In this document: in pieces, positions 47,131 through 55,875 of the stretch
Layout of the letters: each line of letters begins with the position of its first letter
How positions within the stretch are numbered: position 1 is the stretch's first letter
Source: Ornithinicoccus sp045032955
GTDB lineage: Bacteria > Actinomycetota > Actinomycetes > Actinomycetales > Dermatophilaceae
Length of the DNA: 64,000 nucleotides
Direction of reading: 5' to 3'
NCBI RefSeq assembly: GCF_045032955.1
Contig: NZ_JBJFZU010000004.1
Coordinates: 62,001-126,000, forward strand
Made by a program: the position numbers and the translations under genes
Notes under the pieces: model-generated
The model's database searches: none
The model's input: the letters and a program-made list of their open reading frames with translations, nothing else
What the model was told of the DNA's origin: nothing

Positions 47131-47349
47131 TCAGACAGGTCCGGTGGAGCCCCCGCCGAGCCGCGCGGCCCGAGCAGCCGCCACGTCGGCCGCCCGACGT
47201 CGCTCCAGTCGGGTCAGCGGGTCCCGGCTCGCATCCAGCCGCGGTGGGCCGAAGAAGGTCAGGACGGTATAGCTGGTCCGCCACTTGATGCGGTACCAGA
47301 GGGAGAGGCCCTCACGCTCGGCCTTCCTGCGGTCGGACCGTGTTCCCAT
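47131..47349 (-). CDS. Small basic protein, probably conserved (unknown)
   Basis: A 72-residue protein starting MGTRSDRRKAEREGLSLWYR and continuing with IKWRTSYTVLTFFGPPRLD, then a charged tail. The aromatic central segment is too short and polar for a clear membrane helix, but could be membrane-associated. The frame is open further upstream only as antisense to the MarR gene; the ATG at 47349 is the sensible start. It diverges from the OhrR-like gene across a 72-nt spacer and may share its control. The length and composition look like a true small Micrococcales protein. Confidence 0.65.
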   Translation of the reverse strand: MGTRSDRRKAEREGLSLWYRIKWRTSYTVLTFFGPPRLDASRDPLTRLERRRAADVAAARAARLGGGSTGPV

Positions 47350-47409
47350 GCCCACTCCCAGATCGTTCGTGCACAAACCTTTCGTGACGAGTCTACCTGG
47401 GGCAGGGGT

Positions 47410-47415
47410 TACGGT
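47410..47415 (+). promoter_or_regulatory. Candidate leaderless -10 box (TACGGT)
   Basis: TACGGT followed by 6 nt and the GTG of the OhrR-like gene. TTCGTG occurs twice upstream (around 47356 and 47382), a possible operator half-site. Confidence 0.4.
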
Positions 47416-47421
47416 GACCGG

Positions 47422-47892
47422 GTGAGCGCCCTCCCGGACCCGGACCTCGACCCGACCCCGCCGGACCTGCTCGCCCTGGACCGGCAGGTCTGCTTCGCCC
47501 TGGCCGTGGCCTCCAGGAAGGTCATCGGCCTCTACCGACCGTTCCTGGAGCCCCTGGGGCTCACCCATCCCCAGTACCTGGTGATGCTGGCGCTGTGGGA
47601 GGAGTCCTCGGCCAACGTGGCACGGCTCGGCCAACGGCTGAGCCTGGACCCCGCCACCCTCTCGCCGTTGCTGAAGCGACTGGAGACCCAGGGGCTGGTG
47701 ACCCGCGAGCGCGACTCCACCGACGAGCGGGTGCTGACCATCTCGCTCACCCCCCGGGGACGGGGGCTGCGAGCGGAGGCGGAGCGGATCCCGGAGGGCA
47801 TCCTGGACACGCTCGGCATGGACGTGGCGGACCTGGAGCACCTGCGTGACGTCCTGCACGACCTCATCCGGGCCAGCAACCGGGCACGGTAG
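47422..47892 (+). CDS. MarR family regulator, OhrR-like
   Basis: A 156-residue winged-helix regulator. The N-terminal DRQVCFALAVASRKVIGLYR carries the reactive Cys (C24) that defines OhrR, and PFLEPLGLTHPQYLVMLALW plus the wing LVTRERDSTDERVLTISLT are typical. OhrR senses organic hydroperoxides by oxidation of this Cys and represses ohr. No ohr gene is adjacent, so its target is either the divergent small gene or elsewhere. GTG at 47422 is supported by the -10 spacing and by the family N terminus. Confidence 0.92.
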   Translation: MSALPDPDLDPTPPDLLALDRQVCFALAVASRKVIGLYRPFLEPLGLTHPQYLVMLALWEESSANVARLGQRLSLDPATLSPLLKRLETQGLVTRERDSTDERVLTISLTPRGRGLRAEAERIPEGILDTLGMDVADLEHLRDVLHDLIRASNRAR

Positions 47893-47936
47893 GCCGGGCC
47901 CGACCGGTCAGCGCCGACCGGCGCCCGGCGCTCGCG

Positions 47937-48671
47937 TCAGACGAGTCCGCTGGTGCCGAGCAGGCTCCCGACGGCATACGTCGCAGCCAGCGCGAGCGCT
48001 CCCCCGAGGACCACCCTGGCCGTCGGACGCAGCCGCGGGCTCCCACCGATCACCGCGCTGGCGTAGCCGGTGAGGGCCAGGGCCATGATGACGACGGTGG
48101 CGGTGACCACCACCCGCAGGTCTTCGGGGGCGAGGAGCATGGCCATCAACGGGAGCAGCGCGCCCAGCGTGAAGGCGAGCGCCGAGGCCCCGGCGGCGGC
48201 CCACGGGCTGACGACGCTGTCCTCGGTCAGCCCGAGCTCGACCTCCAGATGAGCGGCGAGGGCGTCACGCTCGGTGAGCTCCTCCGCGACGAGGCGCGCC
48301 GTCCCGGGGCTGAGACCACGCTGCTGGTAGAGCCCCGCCAGCTCCTCGAGCTCGGCCTCGGGCTGCTCGGAGAGCTCCGCCCGTTCCTTGGCGATGAGCG
48401 CGCGCTGGCTGTCGCTCTGGCTGCTCACGGACACGTACTCGCCGAGTCCCATGGAGATGGCGCCACCGACCAGCCCGGTGACGCCGGCGGTGAGCAGCGC
48501 GGCCGAGCTCGTCGTGGCGCCGGCCACGCCGACGACGAGCGAGGCGACCGAGACGATGCCGTCGTTCGCACCGAGCACCCCCGCGCGCAACCAGTTGAGG
48601 CGCGCGGACAGGTCGCCTGCGTGCGGCTCGTCGGCGTGCACGCCGGTCGGAAGCGATGGGTCGACAGTCAA
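47937..48671 (-). CDS. VIT1/CCC1 family metal transporter
   Basis: A 244-residue membrane protein of the vacuolar iron transporter family. The conserved N-terminal LRAGVLGANDGIVSVASLVV and AISMGLGEYVSVSSQSDSQR form the first two helices with the Asp and Glu/Met metal ligands. A soluble helical metal-binding domain (LSEQPEAELEELAGLYQQRG) sits between helices 2 and 3, then three more helices. It likely moves Fe2+ or Mn2+ out of the cytosol. Its ATG overlaps the TGA of the CPBP protease gene (ATGA). Confidence 0.93.
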   Translation of the reverse strand: MTVDPSLPTGVHADEPHAGDLSARLNWLRAGVLGANDGIVSVASLVVGVAGATTSSAALLTAGVTGLVGGAISMGLGEYVSVSSQSDSQRALIAKERAELSEQPEAELEELAGLYQQRGLSPGTARLVAEELTERDALAAHLEVELGLTEDSVVSPWAAAGASALAFTLGALLPLMAMLLAPEDLRVVVTATVVIMALALTGYASAVIGGSPRLRPTARVVLGGALALAATYAVGSLLGTSGLV

Positions 48672-49498
48672 GCGGTCACTCCCCTGGGTCGGCCGGCGTG
48701 CATCGGGTGGCGGCCTCCTCGGTCGACCGCCGCACCCGGAACAGCCTCCGATGTCCCTCGGTGCCGCAGCTGCCGCACGAGGTGGACGGAGTAGGCGGCG
48801 CAGATGGCCAGAACGGCTGCGGCCACATACACCTCGGTCGTCCGGTCGTCCGCCGTCAGGCTGCCCGAGATGTTGAACAGGACGTGGAAGACGACCCCGG
48901 GCATGATCGACCCGGTCACCGCCACCAGCAGTGCCAGGACGATCCCCACCGCGATGGCGACGACCACCTGGAGGATCTGGTCGAGGCCGGTATACCCCCG
49001 CGCGAGGTTGACGACGTGTCCGAGGCCGAAGGTGACTCCCGAGATGACGACGGCCCTGCGCACACCGCTGCGGTGGGCGATGGCGCGGTAGAGGAAGCCG
49101 CGGAAGATCAGCTCCTCGGCGAAGCCGACGCCGACCATCAGCAGGATCACCAGGGCGATCGCGACGGCGTCCAGGTCACCGTCGAGCCCTTTGGCGTACT
49201 GCAGGCAGGCAATGACCAGCAACGGCAGGTAGAACAGGCAGGTCCGGTAGTCGGCGGATCGCGGGGCCCGCACGCCGTACTCCCTCAGGCGGCTCGTCGC
49301 CCCGAGGTACAGCACCAGTCCGACGGAGAGCGCCAGCACGACGACCGCCGTCGCGGAGTTCTCGCGACCGATGGACAGGGACAGGGTGTCCCCCACCCCG
49401 ATGGCGACGATGTAGACGACGATCCAGACGATCGCGAGCCAGAGCGGGAAGATCCGGTGGCCTTGCGCCCTCGAAGGCTGCTCAGCGGTGTGCGGCAT
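48668..49498 (-). CDS. CPBP family intramembrane metalloprotease
   Basis: A 276-residue protein with about eight helices. The Abi/CAAX protease motifs are FAEELIFRGFLYRAIAHRSG (EExxxR) and TFGLGHVVNLA (the FxxxH-type His), with a later N/D-containing helix (PGVVFHVLFNISG). Family members cleave inside the membrane or process peptides; in bacteria, several confer bacteriocin immunity. The substrate is unknown. Coupled to VIT1 downstream by ATGA and overlapping a small membrane-protein gene upstream by 17 nt. Confidence 0.9.
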   Translation of the reverse strand: MPHTAEQPSRAQGHRIFPLWLAIVWIVVYIVAIGVGDTLSLSIGRENSATAVVVLALSVGLVLYLGATSRLREYGVRAPRSADYRTCLFYLPLLVIACLQYAKGLDGDLDAVAIALVILLMVGVGFAEELIFRGFLYRAIAHRSGVRRAVVISGVTFGLGHVVNLARGYTGLDQILQVVVAIAVGIVLALLVAVTGSIMPGVVFHVLFNISGSLTADDRTTEVYVAAAVLAICAAYSVHLVRQLRHRGTSEAVPGAAVDRGGRHPMHAGRPRGVTA

Positions 49499-49700
49499 GT
49501 GCCTCCCGCCCCCGTTCCAGGGAGAGCGCGGCCCGCTGGGTGGAGCCCAGCAGGGTGGACGACAGGCCGAAGCCGGTGATCATGACGAGCAGGATCCAGA
49601 TGTAGTCATCACTGGCCTTCGCGGCCACGGCCGTCCCCATCAGGGTGGCTGCCCACACCACGGCCATCAGGACGGTCAGACGACCAAGCAGGGCGGTCAT
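49482..49700 (-). CDS. Small two-helix membrane protein (unknown)
   Basis: A 72-residue protein: LTVLMAVVWAATLMGTAVA and YIWILLVMITGFGLSSTLLG form two helices, followed by a charged tail overlapping the CPBP protease start. ATG at 49700 gives the natural N terminus MTALLGRL. It is too short for a family call; co-transcription with the protease and VIT1 is likely from the overlaps. Confidence 0.65.
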   Translation of the reverse strand: MTALLGRLTVLMAVVWAATLMGTAVAAKASDDYIWILLVMITGFGLSSTLLGSTQRAALSLERGREAHAAHR

Positions 49701-49944
49701 GCAGGGCTGGGGATGTTCGATCTCAGGGTTCCTCTCGCGGGGACGGTACCTCCCACCCTCGCCTCCGGGTGCCACCGTGCCCAGAGGCGAAGGCCTGCAC
49801 CCCGGGCAGGACCTTCTGCTCTACCTCTCGCCGCACGGGAGCCGGACCATGGGACGTGCCCGGCTCGATGGTGCCGTCCGTCGCCTCGGCACGTCCCTCG
49901 TCACCGCGTTGCGACGACACCCCACGCAGAGTCGGAGTCGCACG

Positions 49945-51513
49945 ATGAGCACTTCCCTCCAGGACCGGCGCGGAGCAGGCCCGGAGCGGATGCCCCGAAC
50001 GGCCACGCCGGCAGCCGTCTCCAGACCCAGCGCCCTACGGCGCGTCTCGCGGCCGATGACCCTCGCCGTCCTCTCGCTCGCCGGCGCATGGGGACTCCTC
50101 GCCGGGGTGTGGACCCCGCGTGGTCCGCTGACCTCTGGGGAGGCACTCTGGTCCATCGCGATCAGCCTCGGGGTGGGCCTCGTCGCCGGTCGTGCTCTCC
50201 GCAGCCGGTGGACCATGCTCCTGGCGCCGACGGTGTTCGTCATCATCTTCGAGCTCGCCCGAGTAGGCGTGGACGGCCCCATGGTCGACGGACTCCACGC
50301 GAGCTTCTACGGAGCGATCGCTCTTGCCACCGGTCGGGGCTTCCACGCCCTGGTGTCCCTCCTCCCGTTGGTTCTCGGCGCTGCGGTGGGGGCCGGTATG
50401 GCGCGCAGGCACGCGCATGACGTGGAGACGTCATTGCCCCGGTCACCGCGCGGCGTGCGGCGGACCGGGACCGTCCTCGTCGCGCTGATGCTCACGACCC
50501 TCGGCATCGGTCTCGCACGACCGTCGACCACCGCGCCCATCACCGGTCAGGACGGGCATCTCCTCCCCGGGTCGATCGCGGAGCTGACGACCGTGCGTAT
50601 CGGGGGACACGACCAGGGTCTGATGATCCGAGGTACCGATACGGACAACCCGGTCCTGCTCTTCCTAGCCGGAGGACCCGGGGGCTCCGAGCTCGGGGCG
50701 ATGCGCCGCCACCTGCCCGAGCTCGAGGAGCACTTCGTCGTCGTCACCTGGGACCAGCGCGGAGCCGGCACGTCCTACCCCGCGCTCGACCGGACGCGCA
50801 CGCTCTCTCTCGAGAGCTACGTCTCGGACACCATCGAGCTGACCAACCATCTGCGGCGAAGCTTCGAGGCCGACGACATCTACCTGCTCGGGCAATCGTG
50901 GGGGACGACCCTCGGCGTGCTCGCCGTCCAGCGGGAGCCGGACCTGTACCGCGCCTTCATCGGCACCGGCCAGATGGTCAGCCAACGCGCCACGGATCGC
51001 ATCTTCTACGACGACACCGTGGCGTGGGCGGCCCGGTCCGGTGACGCGACGTTGTCGCGACAGCTGGAGCAGGACGGGCCGCCACCGTACGAGGAGATGT
51101 TCCCGTACGAGACCGCCCTCTCGCACGAGAAGGACGTCTACCCCTACGACCATCGCGCGAACTCCGAAGGTGCCGGTCAGATGTCGGAGAACCTGCTGGT
51201 GCAGGAGTACACCCTGATCGACCAGGTGCACGTCCTCGGAGGCTTCATGGACACCTTCGCCGCTCTCTACCCTCAGCTGCAGGCGGTCGACTTCCGGGAG
51301 AGCGCCACCACCTTCGAGGTGCCGATGTTCTTCGTGCAGGGTGCCCATGAGGCCCGAGGGCGCCGCGAACCGTTCGAGGACTGGTACGCCATGGTCGAGG
51401 CGCCGACGAAGGGCCTCGTCGTGCTCGACAGCTCCGGCCACCGCCCCCTGTTCGAGCAGCCGGAGGAGTTCGTGGACTACCTGGTGGAGACCGTCCTGCC
51501 ATCAGGTGGCTAG
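49945..51513 (+). CDS. Alpha/beta hydrolase with N-terminal membrane domain (S33 peptidase-like)
   Basis: A 522-residue protein. The first ~200 residues hold about five helices (LAVLSLAGAWGLLAGVW, ALWSIAISLGVGLVAGRA, LLAPTVFVIIFELARV and others). A hydrolase domain follows from about residue 205: oxyanion loop LFLAGGPGGSELGAMRRHLP, VVTWDQRGAGTSYP, nucleophile elbow LLGQSWGTTLGVLA (Ser in GQSWG), and the catalytic His in DSSGHRPLFEQPEE. The pattern matches proline iminopeptidase-type (S33) enzymes. ATG at 49945 has GGAG 8 nt upstream; the open frame before it reads antisense to the small membrane gene. The combination of a membrane domain with an S33 domain suggests action at the outer face of the membrane. 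Confidence 0.88.
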   Translation: MSTSLQDRRGAGPERMPRTATPAAVSRPSALRRVSRPMTLAVLSLAGAWGLLAGVWTPRGPLTSGEALWSIAISLGVGLVAGRALRSRWTMLLAPTVFVIIFELARVGVDGPMVDGLHASFYGAIALATGRGFHALVSLLPLVLGAAVGAGMARRHAHDVETSLPRSPRGVRRTGTVLVALMLTTLGIGLARPSTTAPITGQDGHLLPGSIAELTTVRIGGHDQGLMIRGTDTDNPVLLFLAGGPGGSELGAMRRHLPELEEHFVVVTWDQRGAGTSYPALDRTRTLSLESYVSDTIELTNHLRRSFEADDIYLLGQSWGTTLGVLAVQREPDLYRAFIGTGQMVSQRATDRIFYDDTVAWAARSGDATLSRQLEQDGPPPYEEMFPYETALSHEKDVYPYDHRANSEGAGQMSENLLVQEYTLIDQVHVLGGFMDTFAALYPQLQAVDFRESATTFEVPMFFVQGAHEARGRREPFEDWYAMVEAPTKGLVVLDSSGHRPLFEQPEEFVDYLVETVLPSGG

Positions 51514-51633
51514 GTGCGGGTCGCCCTGCTTCGGCAGAGGCCCGTCCCGCCAGGGAATGGTCTGATCAGTCACCTGGGCTCCGCTCCGACGGACATCGTG
51601 CTGTGACCTCACCCACTCATTCCTCGGGGATCG

Positions 51634-51671
51634 GGGCCTAAGGGCCCTGCCGGTCTGGGGACTTCGGCTCT
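51634..51671. promoter_or_regulatory. Two GGGnC-type boxes upstream of the DUF3267 gene
   Basis: GGGCCTAAGGGCCC (51634-51647) has inverted GGGCC/GGCCC halves; GGGACTTCGGCTCT (51658-51671) follows 24 bp later. Both resemble the boxes at 45604 and 47003 and lie 128-165 nt before the start at 51799. Confidence 0.35.
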
Positions 51672-51798
51672 GGCCCGGTTCGAGGTGAACGACAAGGCTG
51701 AGGGTCGGTGGAGAAACGGCGTCTACGACACCGGACGGGTCATGATCGGCCCGACTACCGGTGGGCGACCCGCACCCACACCTCGAGGGAAGACCGGT

Positions 51799-52380
51799 AT
51801 GAACACGCGAACAAGCCCGCCGAACACCCGTGAGCTGCCATCCTCCTACCGGATGCATGAGTCGGTGGACCTGAAGGAGAACGGCAAGGTCGCAGTACTC
51901 ATCCAGGTGATATCGGTCCTAGTGGCCGTAGCCATGATGGGCCTGGCAGTCGTGCAGGATCTGGCCTTGGCCAGCGGCTGGAGCAGCGCGGTCACCGTCG
52001 CGGTCACCCTGTTCTCCTGCGTCGTCTACATGGCGGCGCACGAGCTCACGCACGGCGCCTTCCTCTGGGCCCTCACGGGTGCCCGCCCCCAGTTCTCGGT
52101 CCGGCTGCCCTACCTGACCACAGGCAACGAGGCATACCTGAACAAGCGGAGCTTCGTGGTCGTGGCGTTGGCCCCGCTGCTCGTGTGGGGCGTCGTCTTC
52201 GTCCTGCTCCTGCTCCTGGCCCCGCAGGATCTCCTGCTCACCACCTACGTACTTCTGGTGCTCAACCTCGCGAGCTCAGCGGGCGACGTCGTCCAGGCCA
52301 TCGCCGCTGCACGGTTCCCGGCCGCTGCGCTCATCCGTGACAACGGCCACGACACGACCGTGTACCTGGCGCACACCTGA
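51799..52380 (+). CDS. DUF3267 membrane metalloprotease-like protein
   Basis: A 193-residue membrane protein with about four helices. The zinc-peptidase-type motif HELTH lies in VYMAAHELTHGAFLWALTG inside the second helix, followed by RPQFSVRLPYLTTGNEAYLN, the usual DUF3267 loop. Family members resemble site-2 proteases, but activity is unproven. ATG at 51799 has GAGGGAAG upstream. It is preceded by an unusually long gap with two palindromic boxes and followed by the DUF4389 gene. Confidence 0.85.
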   Translation: MNTRTSPPNTRELPSSYRMHESVDLKENGKVAVLIQVISVLVAVAMMGLAVVQDLALASGWSSAVTVAVTLFSCVVYMAAHELTHGAFLWALTGARPQFSVRLPYLTTGNEAYLNKRSFVVVALAPLLVWGVVFVLLLLLAPQDLLLTTYVLLVLNLASSAGDVVQAIAAARFPAAALIRDNGHDTTVYLAHT

Positions 52381-52452
52381 TCGTCGTGAGCTGCGGCTGG
52401 CGCAGCCGTCCGGCTCACCCCTGCCTCGACCTGTTCGTCACCAAGGAGCCTC

Positions 52453-53892
52453 ATGACCAGCTCGACCCCGCAGATCGCTTATCCGCTACGCATCGATGCC
52501 CAGCTCGACACAGAACTCAGCCGGTGGTTGTGGCTCGTGAAGTGGTTCTTGGCGATCCCGCACTACCTGATCCTCGCCTTCCTCTGGGTCGCCTTCCTCA
52601 CCACCAGCGTGATGGCCTTCTTCAGCATCCTGTTCACGGGAAGATACCCACGCGCACTCTTCGAGTTCAACGTCGGCGTCCTCCGCTGGTCCTGGCGCGT
52701 CTCCTACTACACCTACGGTGCCCTCGGTACCGATCGCTACCCCCCGTTCACCCTGCACGAGGTGGCCGACTATCCGGCACACCTCGAGGTCGACTACCCA
52801 CAGCATCTCTCGCGTGGGCTCGTGCTGATCAAGTGGTGGCTCCTGGCCCTGCCCCACCTCGTGGTCGTCGGTCTGTTCCTGGGCGGTGCCAGCTACGTCG
52901 CACGGGAGGGCTCCGGTGAGATGTCCGGGGTGGGCTTGATCGGCATTCTCGTGCTCGTGGCTGGCGTCTTCCTGCTCGTCGCCGGTCGCTACCCGACCCA
53001 GCTCTTCGACCTGATCCTCGGCCTCAACCGTTGGGTACTTCGTGTCGCCGCCTACGTAGGCCTGATGACTGACCGCTACCCACCGTTCGCGCTCGACCAG
53101 GGCGGCCAGGAGCCCGGCCCGATGCGCACCCGGCCGCACCCCGTTCCGGCCGCCCCGGCCGCCCTCGTCGGACACCCCGCGGGCCACGCTTCCGCGCGTT
53201 CCCATCAGTCAGACTGGACGGCTGGTCGGGTGGTTGCCCTGGTCATCGGATCTGTGCTGATCCTGTGCTCCCTGGGCCTGGGCGCGGCCTCTGGCACGCT
53301 GGCGCTGGTCGACCAGGGCCAGCGTGACCAAGACGGCTTCCTGATGAGCGACGCCCAGCTCTTCCAGAGCTCCGCTCATGCCATCACCTCGAGCAACCTG
53401 CAGCTGCACACCGATGCCCCGGGTGCCTTCCTGCCGGGTCGGATCCTCGGCGATGCGAGGCTCACAGCGGACCCGGTCGCCGCGCAGGAGCTCTTCCTCG
53501 GCATCGGCGCCACCACCGACGTGCAGAGGTACCTGTCGGGGGTGGACCACGACAAGGTAACCGACATCCGCGGCGGTGAGCCCGTGTTCACCGCCCGTAC
53601 CGGTGGAGCACCCGCAACGGCACCGACCGACCAGCAGTTCTGGGTCGCCCAAGGCTCAGGTGGCGGCGAACAGAGCATCACGTGGCCCCTGGCAGCTGGT
53701 GACTGGACCGCAGTGGTGATGAACAGTGACGGCAGCCCGGCCATCGCGGCCGACATCACCATCGGCGCCGACATCCCCTCACTGACACGCCTCTTCATCC
53801 TGCTGGCAGTGCTGGCAGGCCTCTGTCTGATCGCCGGGGTCGTGCTGGTCACCCTGCCCCTGAGCAAGGTCTCCAAGGCGGGTCCGCGCTGA
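52453..53892 (+). CDS. DUF4389 membrane protein
   Basis: A 479-residue protein with two DUF4389-like blocks, each with a long amphipathic/hydrophobic pair and the phrase TGRYPRALFEFNVGVLRWSW or AGRYPTQLFDLILGLNRWVL followed by TDRYPPF. A Pro/His linker (residues ~215-255), a further helix, an extracellular-type segment with LQLHTDAPGAFLP, and a final helix pair near the C terminus follow. Function unknown. The family is frequent in actinobacterial stress and respiration-linked loci. AAGGAG precedes the ATG. Confidence 0.9.
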   Translation: MTSSTPQIAYPLRIDAQLDTELSRWLWLVKWFLAIPHYLILAFLWVAFLTTSVMAFFSILFTGRYPRALFEFNVGVLRWSWRVSYYTYGALGTDRYPPFTLHEVADYPAHLEVDYPQHLSRGLVLIKWWLLALPHLVVVGLFLGGASYVAREGSGEMSGVGLIGILVLVAGVFLLVAGRYPTQLFDLILGLNRWVLRVAAYVGLMTDRYPPFALDQGGQEPGPMRTRPHPVPAAPAALVGHPAGHASARSHQSDWTAGRVVALVIGSVLILCSLGLGAASGTLALVDQGQRDQDGFLMSDAQLFQSSAHAITSSNLQLHTDAPGAFLPGRILGDARLTADPVAAQELFLGIGATTDVQRYLSGVDHDKVTDIRGGEPVFTARTGGAPATAPTDQQFWVAQGSGGGEQSITWPLAAGDWTAVVMNSDGSPAIAADITIGADIPSLTRLFILLAVLAGLCLIAGVVLVTLPLSKVSKAGPR

Positions 53893-53955
53893 TGCAGACC
53901 AGGCACCACCCCAAACCATCTCCCACAAGAAGACGCAAGCGTTCCAGGAGGAACC

Positions 53956-54282
53956 GTGAAGGCAGCAGTAGTCACCCGGCTGGGTGCGCCCTTGGAGATC
54001 CACGACATCCCCATCCCGACGCCCGGTCCTGGACAGGCTCTGGTCCGGATCGAGGCGTGCGGCGTGTGCCACACGGACATCCACGCCGCTAGGGGTGAGT
54101 GGCCAGCAGAGCCGAAGGACCCCCTCATCCCCGGCCACGAGGGTGTGGGTGTCATCGAGCAGGTCGCGCGGGTCGTCACCAGCAGTCGCCGCCTCGAGGA
54201 CGTCAACGAGTGCTTCGAGGACGTCCTGTCCGGGAAAGCGCCAGCTCGTCTCGTGTTCGAGATGACCGAGAGCTCGTCGTGA
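53956..54282 (+). pseudogene. Zinc alcohol dehydrogenase with its central part deleted
   Basis: Codons 1-70 are a good N terminus of a zinc-dependent alcohol dehydrogenase: MKAAVVTRLGAPLEIHDIPI, the catalytic-zinc CGVCHTD and PGHEGVGVIEQV. The frame then jumps straight to RRLEDVNECFEDVLSGKAPA and RLVFEM, which is the last ~35 residues of the same family. About 230 codons, including the structural zinc site and the whole NAD-binding domain, are missing. The frame is intact across the junction (near 54166), so a 108-residue peptide could be made, but it cannot be an enzyme. GAGGA precedes the ATG. Its TGA overlaps the next GTG (GTGA). Confidence 0.85.
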
Positions 54283-54755
54283 GCACCCTGGTCGTGTACG
54301 AGTCGATGTGGGCCAGCACCCGCGCTGTCGCTGAAGCGGCCGCCCACGGGACCGGTCTCCGCAGCGACACCCCAATTCTCGCACCCGCAGCACCCACCTC
54401 ACCAGGGGCCCACCTGCAGTCCGTCTTGGAACACCTCGGCCACCGCTGCCCTGGGGCCTGCCGCTCGACGGCAGAAGAGATCGGTGCCAGCGTCTGGTTC
54501 GCTCGTCGCCGCATCGTGGTGGACTCTGGGCGGCCGGCGGCACTGGTGGTCCTGGACTGCAGCGCCTATACCGGCCCACTGCTGATGCAGAGGCTGCTGC
54601 TCCGTCGCATCAACGCCTGCACCAGCATCGACGGCGTCCAGGTGTGCGAGCGGCGTTCGGGCGACGTGGGGCACGCTGTTGCGGCCGTGCGTGCCCTACG
54701 CCTGGGGACTCCATCGACCGATCTGGTCGCCGACCTGACGGCGTGTGGATCCTGA
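54279..54755 (+). CDS. Chimeric ORF: flavodoxin N terminus joined to an unrecognised sequence
   Basis: A 158-residue frame. The first ~25 residues, STLVVYESMWASTRAVAEAA, match the FMN-phosphate loop end of flavodoxins. After that the similarity stops and the sequence (SVWFARRRIVVDSGRPAALV, VLDCSAYTGPLLMQRLLLRR) has no family I can name; an STAS-like fold is conceivable. Together with the deleted dehydrogenase immediately upstream, this looks like another fusion by deletion. The GTGA overlap suggests the pair was once a dehydrogenase-flavodoxin operon. Expression and function are doubtful. Confidence 0.5.
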   Translation: MSTLVVYESMWASTRAVAEAAAHGTGLRSDTPILAPAAPTSPGAHLQSVLEHLGHRCPGACRSTAEEIGASVWFARRRIVVDSGRPAALVVLDCSAYTGPLLMQRLLLRRINACTSIDGVQVCERRSGDVGHAVAAVRALRLGTPSTDLVADLTACGS

Positions 54756-54892
54756 TGGGACTGCTGGACGATCAGGTGAGGGGTTCCTCCCCGTCGTCAA
54801 GCGGCGTGCCGACCGTCACGCTCACAGCACGCCATCGGTCAGGGGGACGTTCGCCTCTAGTCGGACCTAGGTGCCCGCGCCACCCTGCTTCT

Positions 54893-55465
54893 ATGACCCC
54901 GGCGCGCATCCGACGCTTCACCCCTACCAGCGCGGCTCTGGCCGCCACCCGACTCGCGAACCGCTGCCTGATCGCGGTGCTCGAAGGCCCGGCAGGCGGT
55001 GTCCTCGGGCGCCGACTGGCCGTGGTCCGATACACCGGGCGCCGAACGGGCCGGAACCACGAGCTCGTGGTCGCGTACACGGTCGACGGGCCGGCCGTGC
55101 GCATCGCTGTTGGAATGGCCGAGCACAAGACGTGGTGGCGCAACTTCAAGGACCCGCGAGGCCTTCGGCTGCGACTGCACGGCGTCGAGCACGACGCGAT
55201 CGCTCATGTGGTCAACGACCGGGATCAGGTGATGGTCATCGCCGAGTTGACCCAGACTCCCGAGCGCCCACTCACCACCGCCCCGATCCATCGCGGCCTG
55301 CCCCGTCGTGGAACCGGACGACTGGTGCCGACGGTGCGGCTGCCAGGGGGTCACGCGCAATGCCGTAACCAGGAGCTGGCGCACGCGGCCAAGTGTGGCG
55401 CCAGGACACCACTGCGGTGGCGGGCTGTCACCAAGTGCTCCCGCGCAGGGCTGCGGTGGATGTGA
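54893..55465 (+). pseudogene. DUF385/nitroreductase-like protein with a divergent C terminus
   Basis: A 190-residue frame. Residues ~18-115 resemble the deazaflavin-type nitroreductase/DUF385 family: RRLAVVRYTGRRTGRNHELV, MAEHKTWWRNFKDPRGLRLR. The remainder is rich in Arg/His/Cys/Pro and matches nothing expected for the family, as if a frameshift or junction occurred near 55250. It could be a remnant or a diverged short protein. The ATG at 54893 gives the natural family start. Confidence 0.55.
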
Positions 55466-55862
55466 TCGTGTCCATCACTTGTCCATGTCCCGCGCCCCAC
55501 TCACGCCATTGCCTTGATGACCACTGCGACTGAGGGCCAAGGACGCCGGGATCGGCGTCCTAGTGTGCGCACGTGTGGGGCGACGATCGGCATGCTGCTG
55601 AGAGCTGGAACAGGGATGGCGCTGGGGATCAGTCTGGTGAGGTCCCGTCGTCATGGCGGGTGCCGCGCTAGGCCTACGTCGATCAGGTAGGCGTCCCTAT
55701 GCCGCTGTCGCGCCGACTCCTCCGATCGGCCCAGCAGTACTCGACGTTGTGTCACACGCGTGTACTTCAACGGTGCATCAGCGCGATCGTGCCGGTCTTC
55801 CCCGGGCGGCTACACAGGCGGATGGCGCTTGGAGCTGCGGAGGTCCGGTTCCAATCGGTTGC
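55466..55862. other. Gene-poor spacer with a GC-rich palindrome
   Basis: No convincing gene is seen. The spacer includes GGGCCAAGGACGCC (55534-55547), a weak relative of the stress boxes, overlapped by the perfect 9-bp-armed palindrome AGGACGCCG-GGAT-CGGCGTCCT (55540-55561). An open frame from 55699 runs into the next gene, but its first 59 codons read like non-coding sequence. Confidence 0.6.
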
Positions 55863-55868
55863 TAGGCT
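55863..55868 (+). promoter_or_regulatory. Candidate leaderless -10 box (TAGGCT)
   Basis: TAGGCT followed by 7 nt and the GTG at 55876. The same hexamer and spacing precede the NUDIX gene at 25243. Confidence 0.45.
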
Positions 55869-55875
55869 TCTCGCC

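Noticed and set aside
47063..47284. 73-aa minus-strand frame overlapping the small basic gene
   Set aside because: The alternative frame at 47131-47349 has better composition, a sensible ATG and a plausible divergent arrangement.
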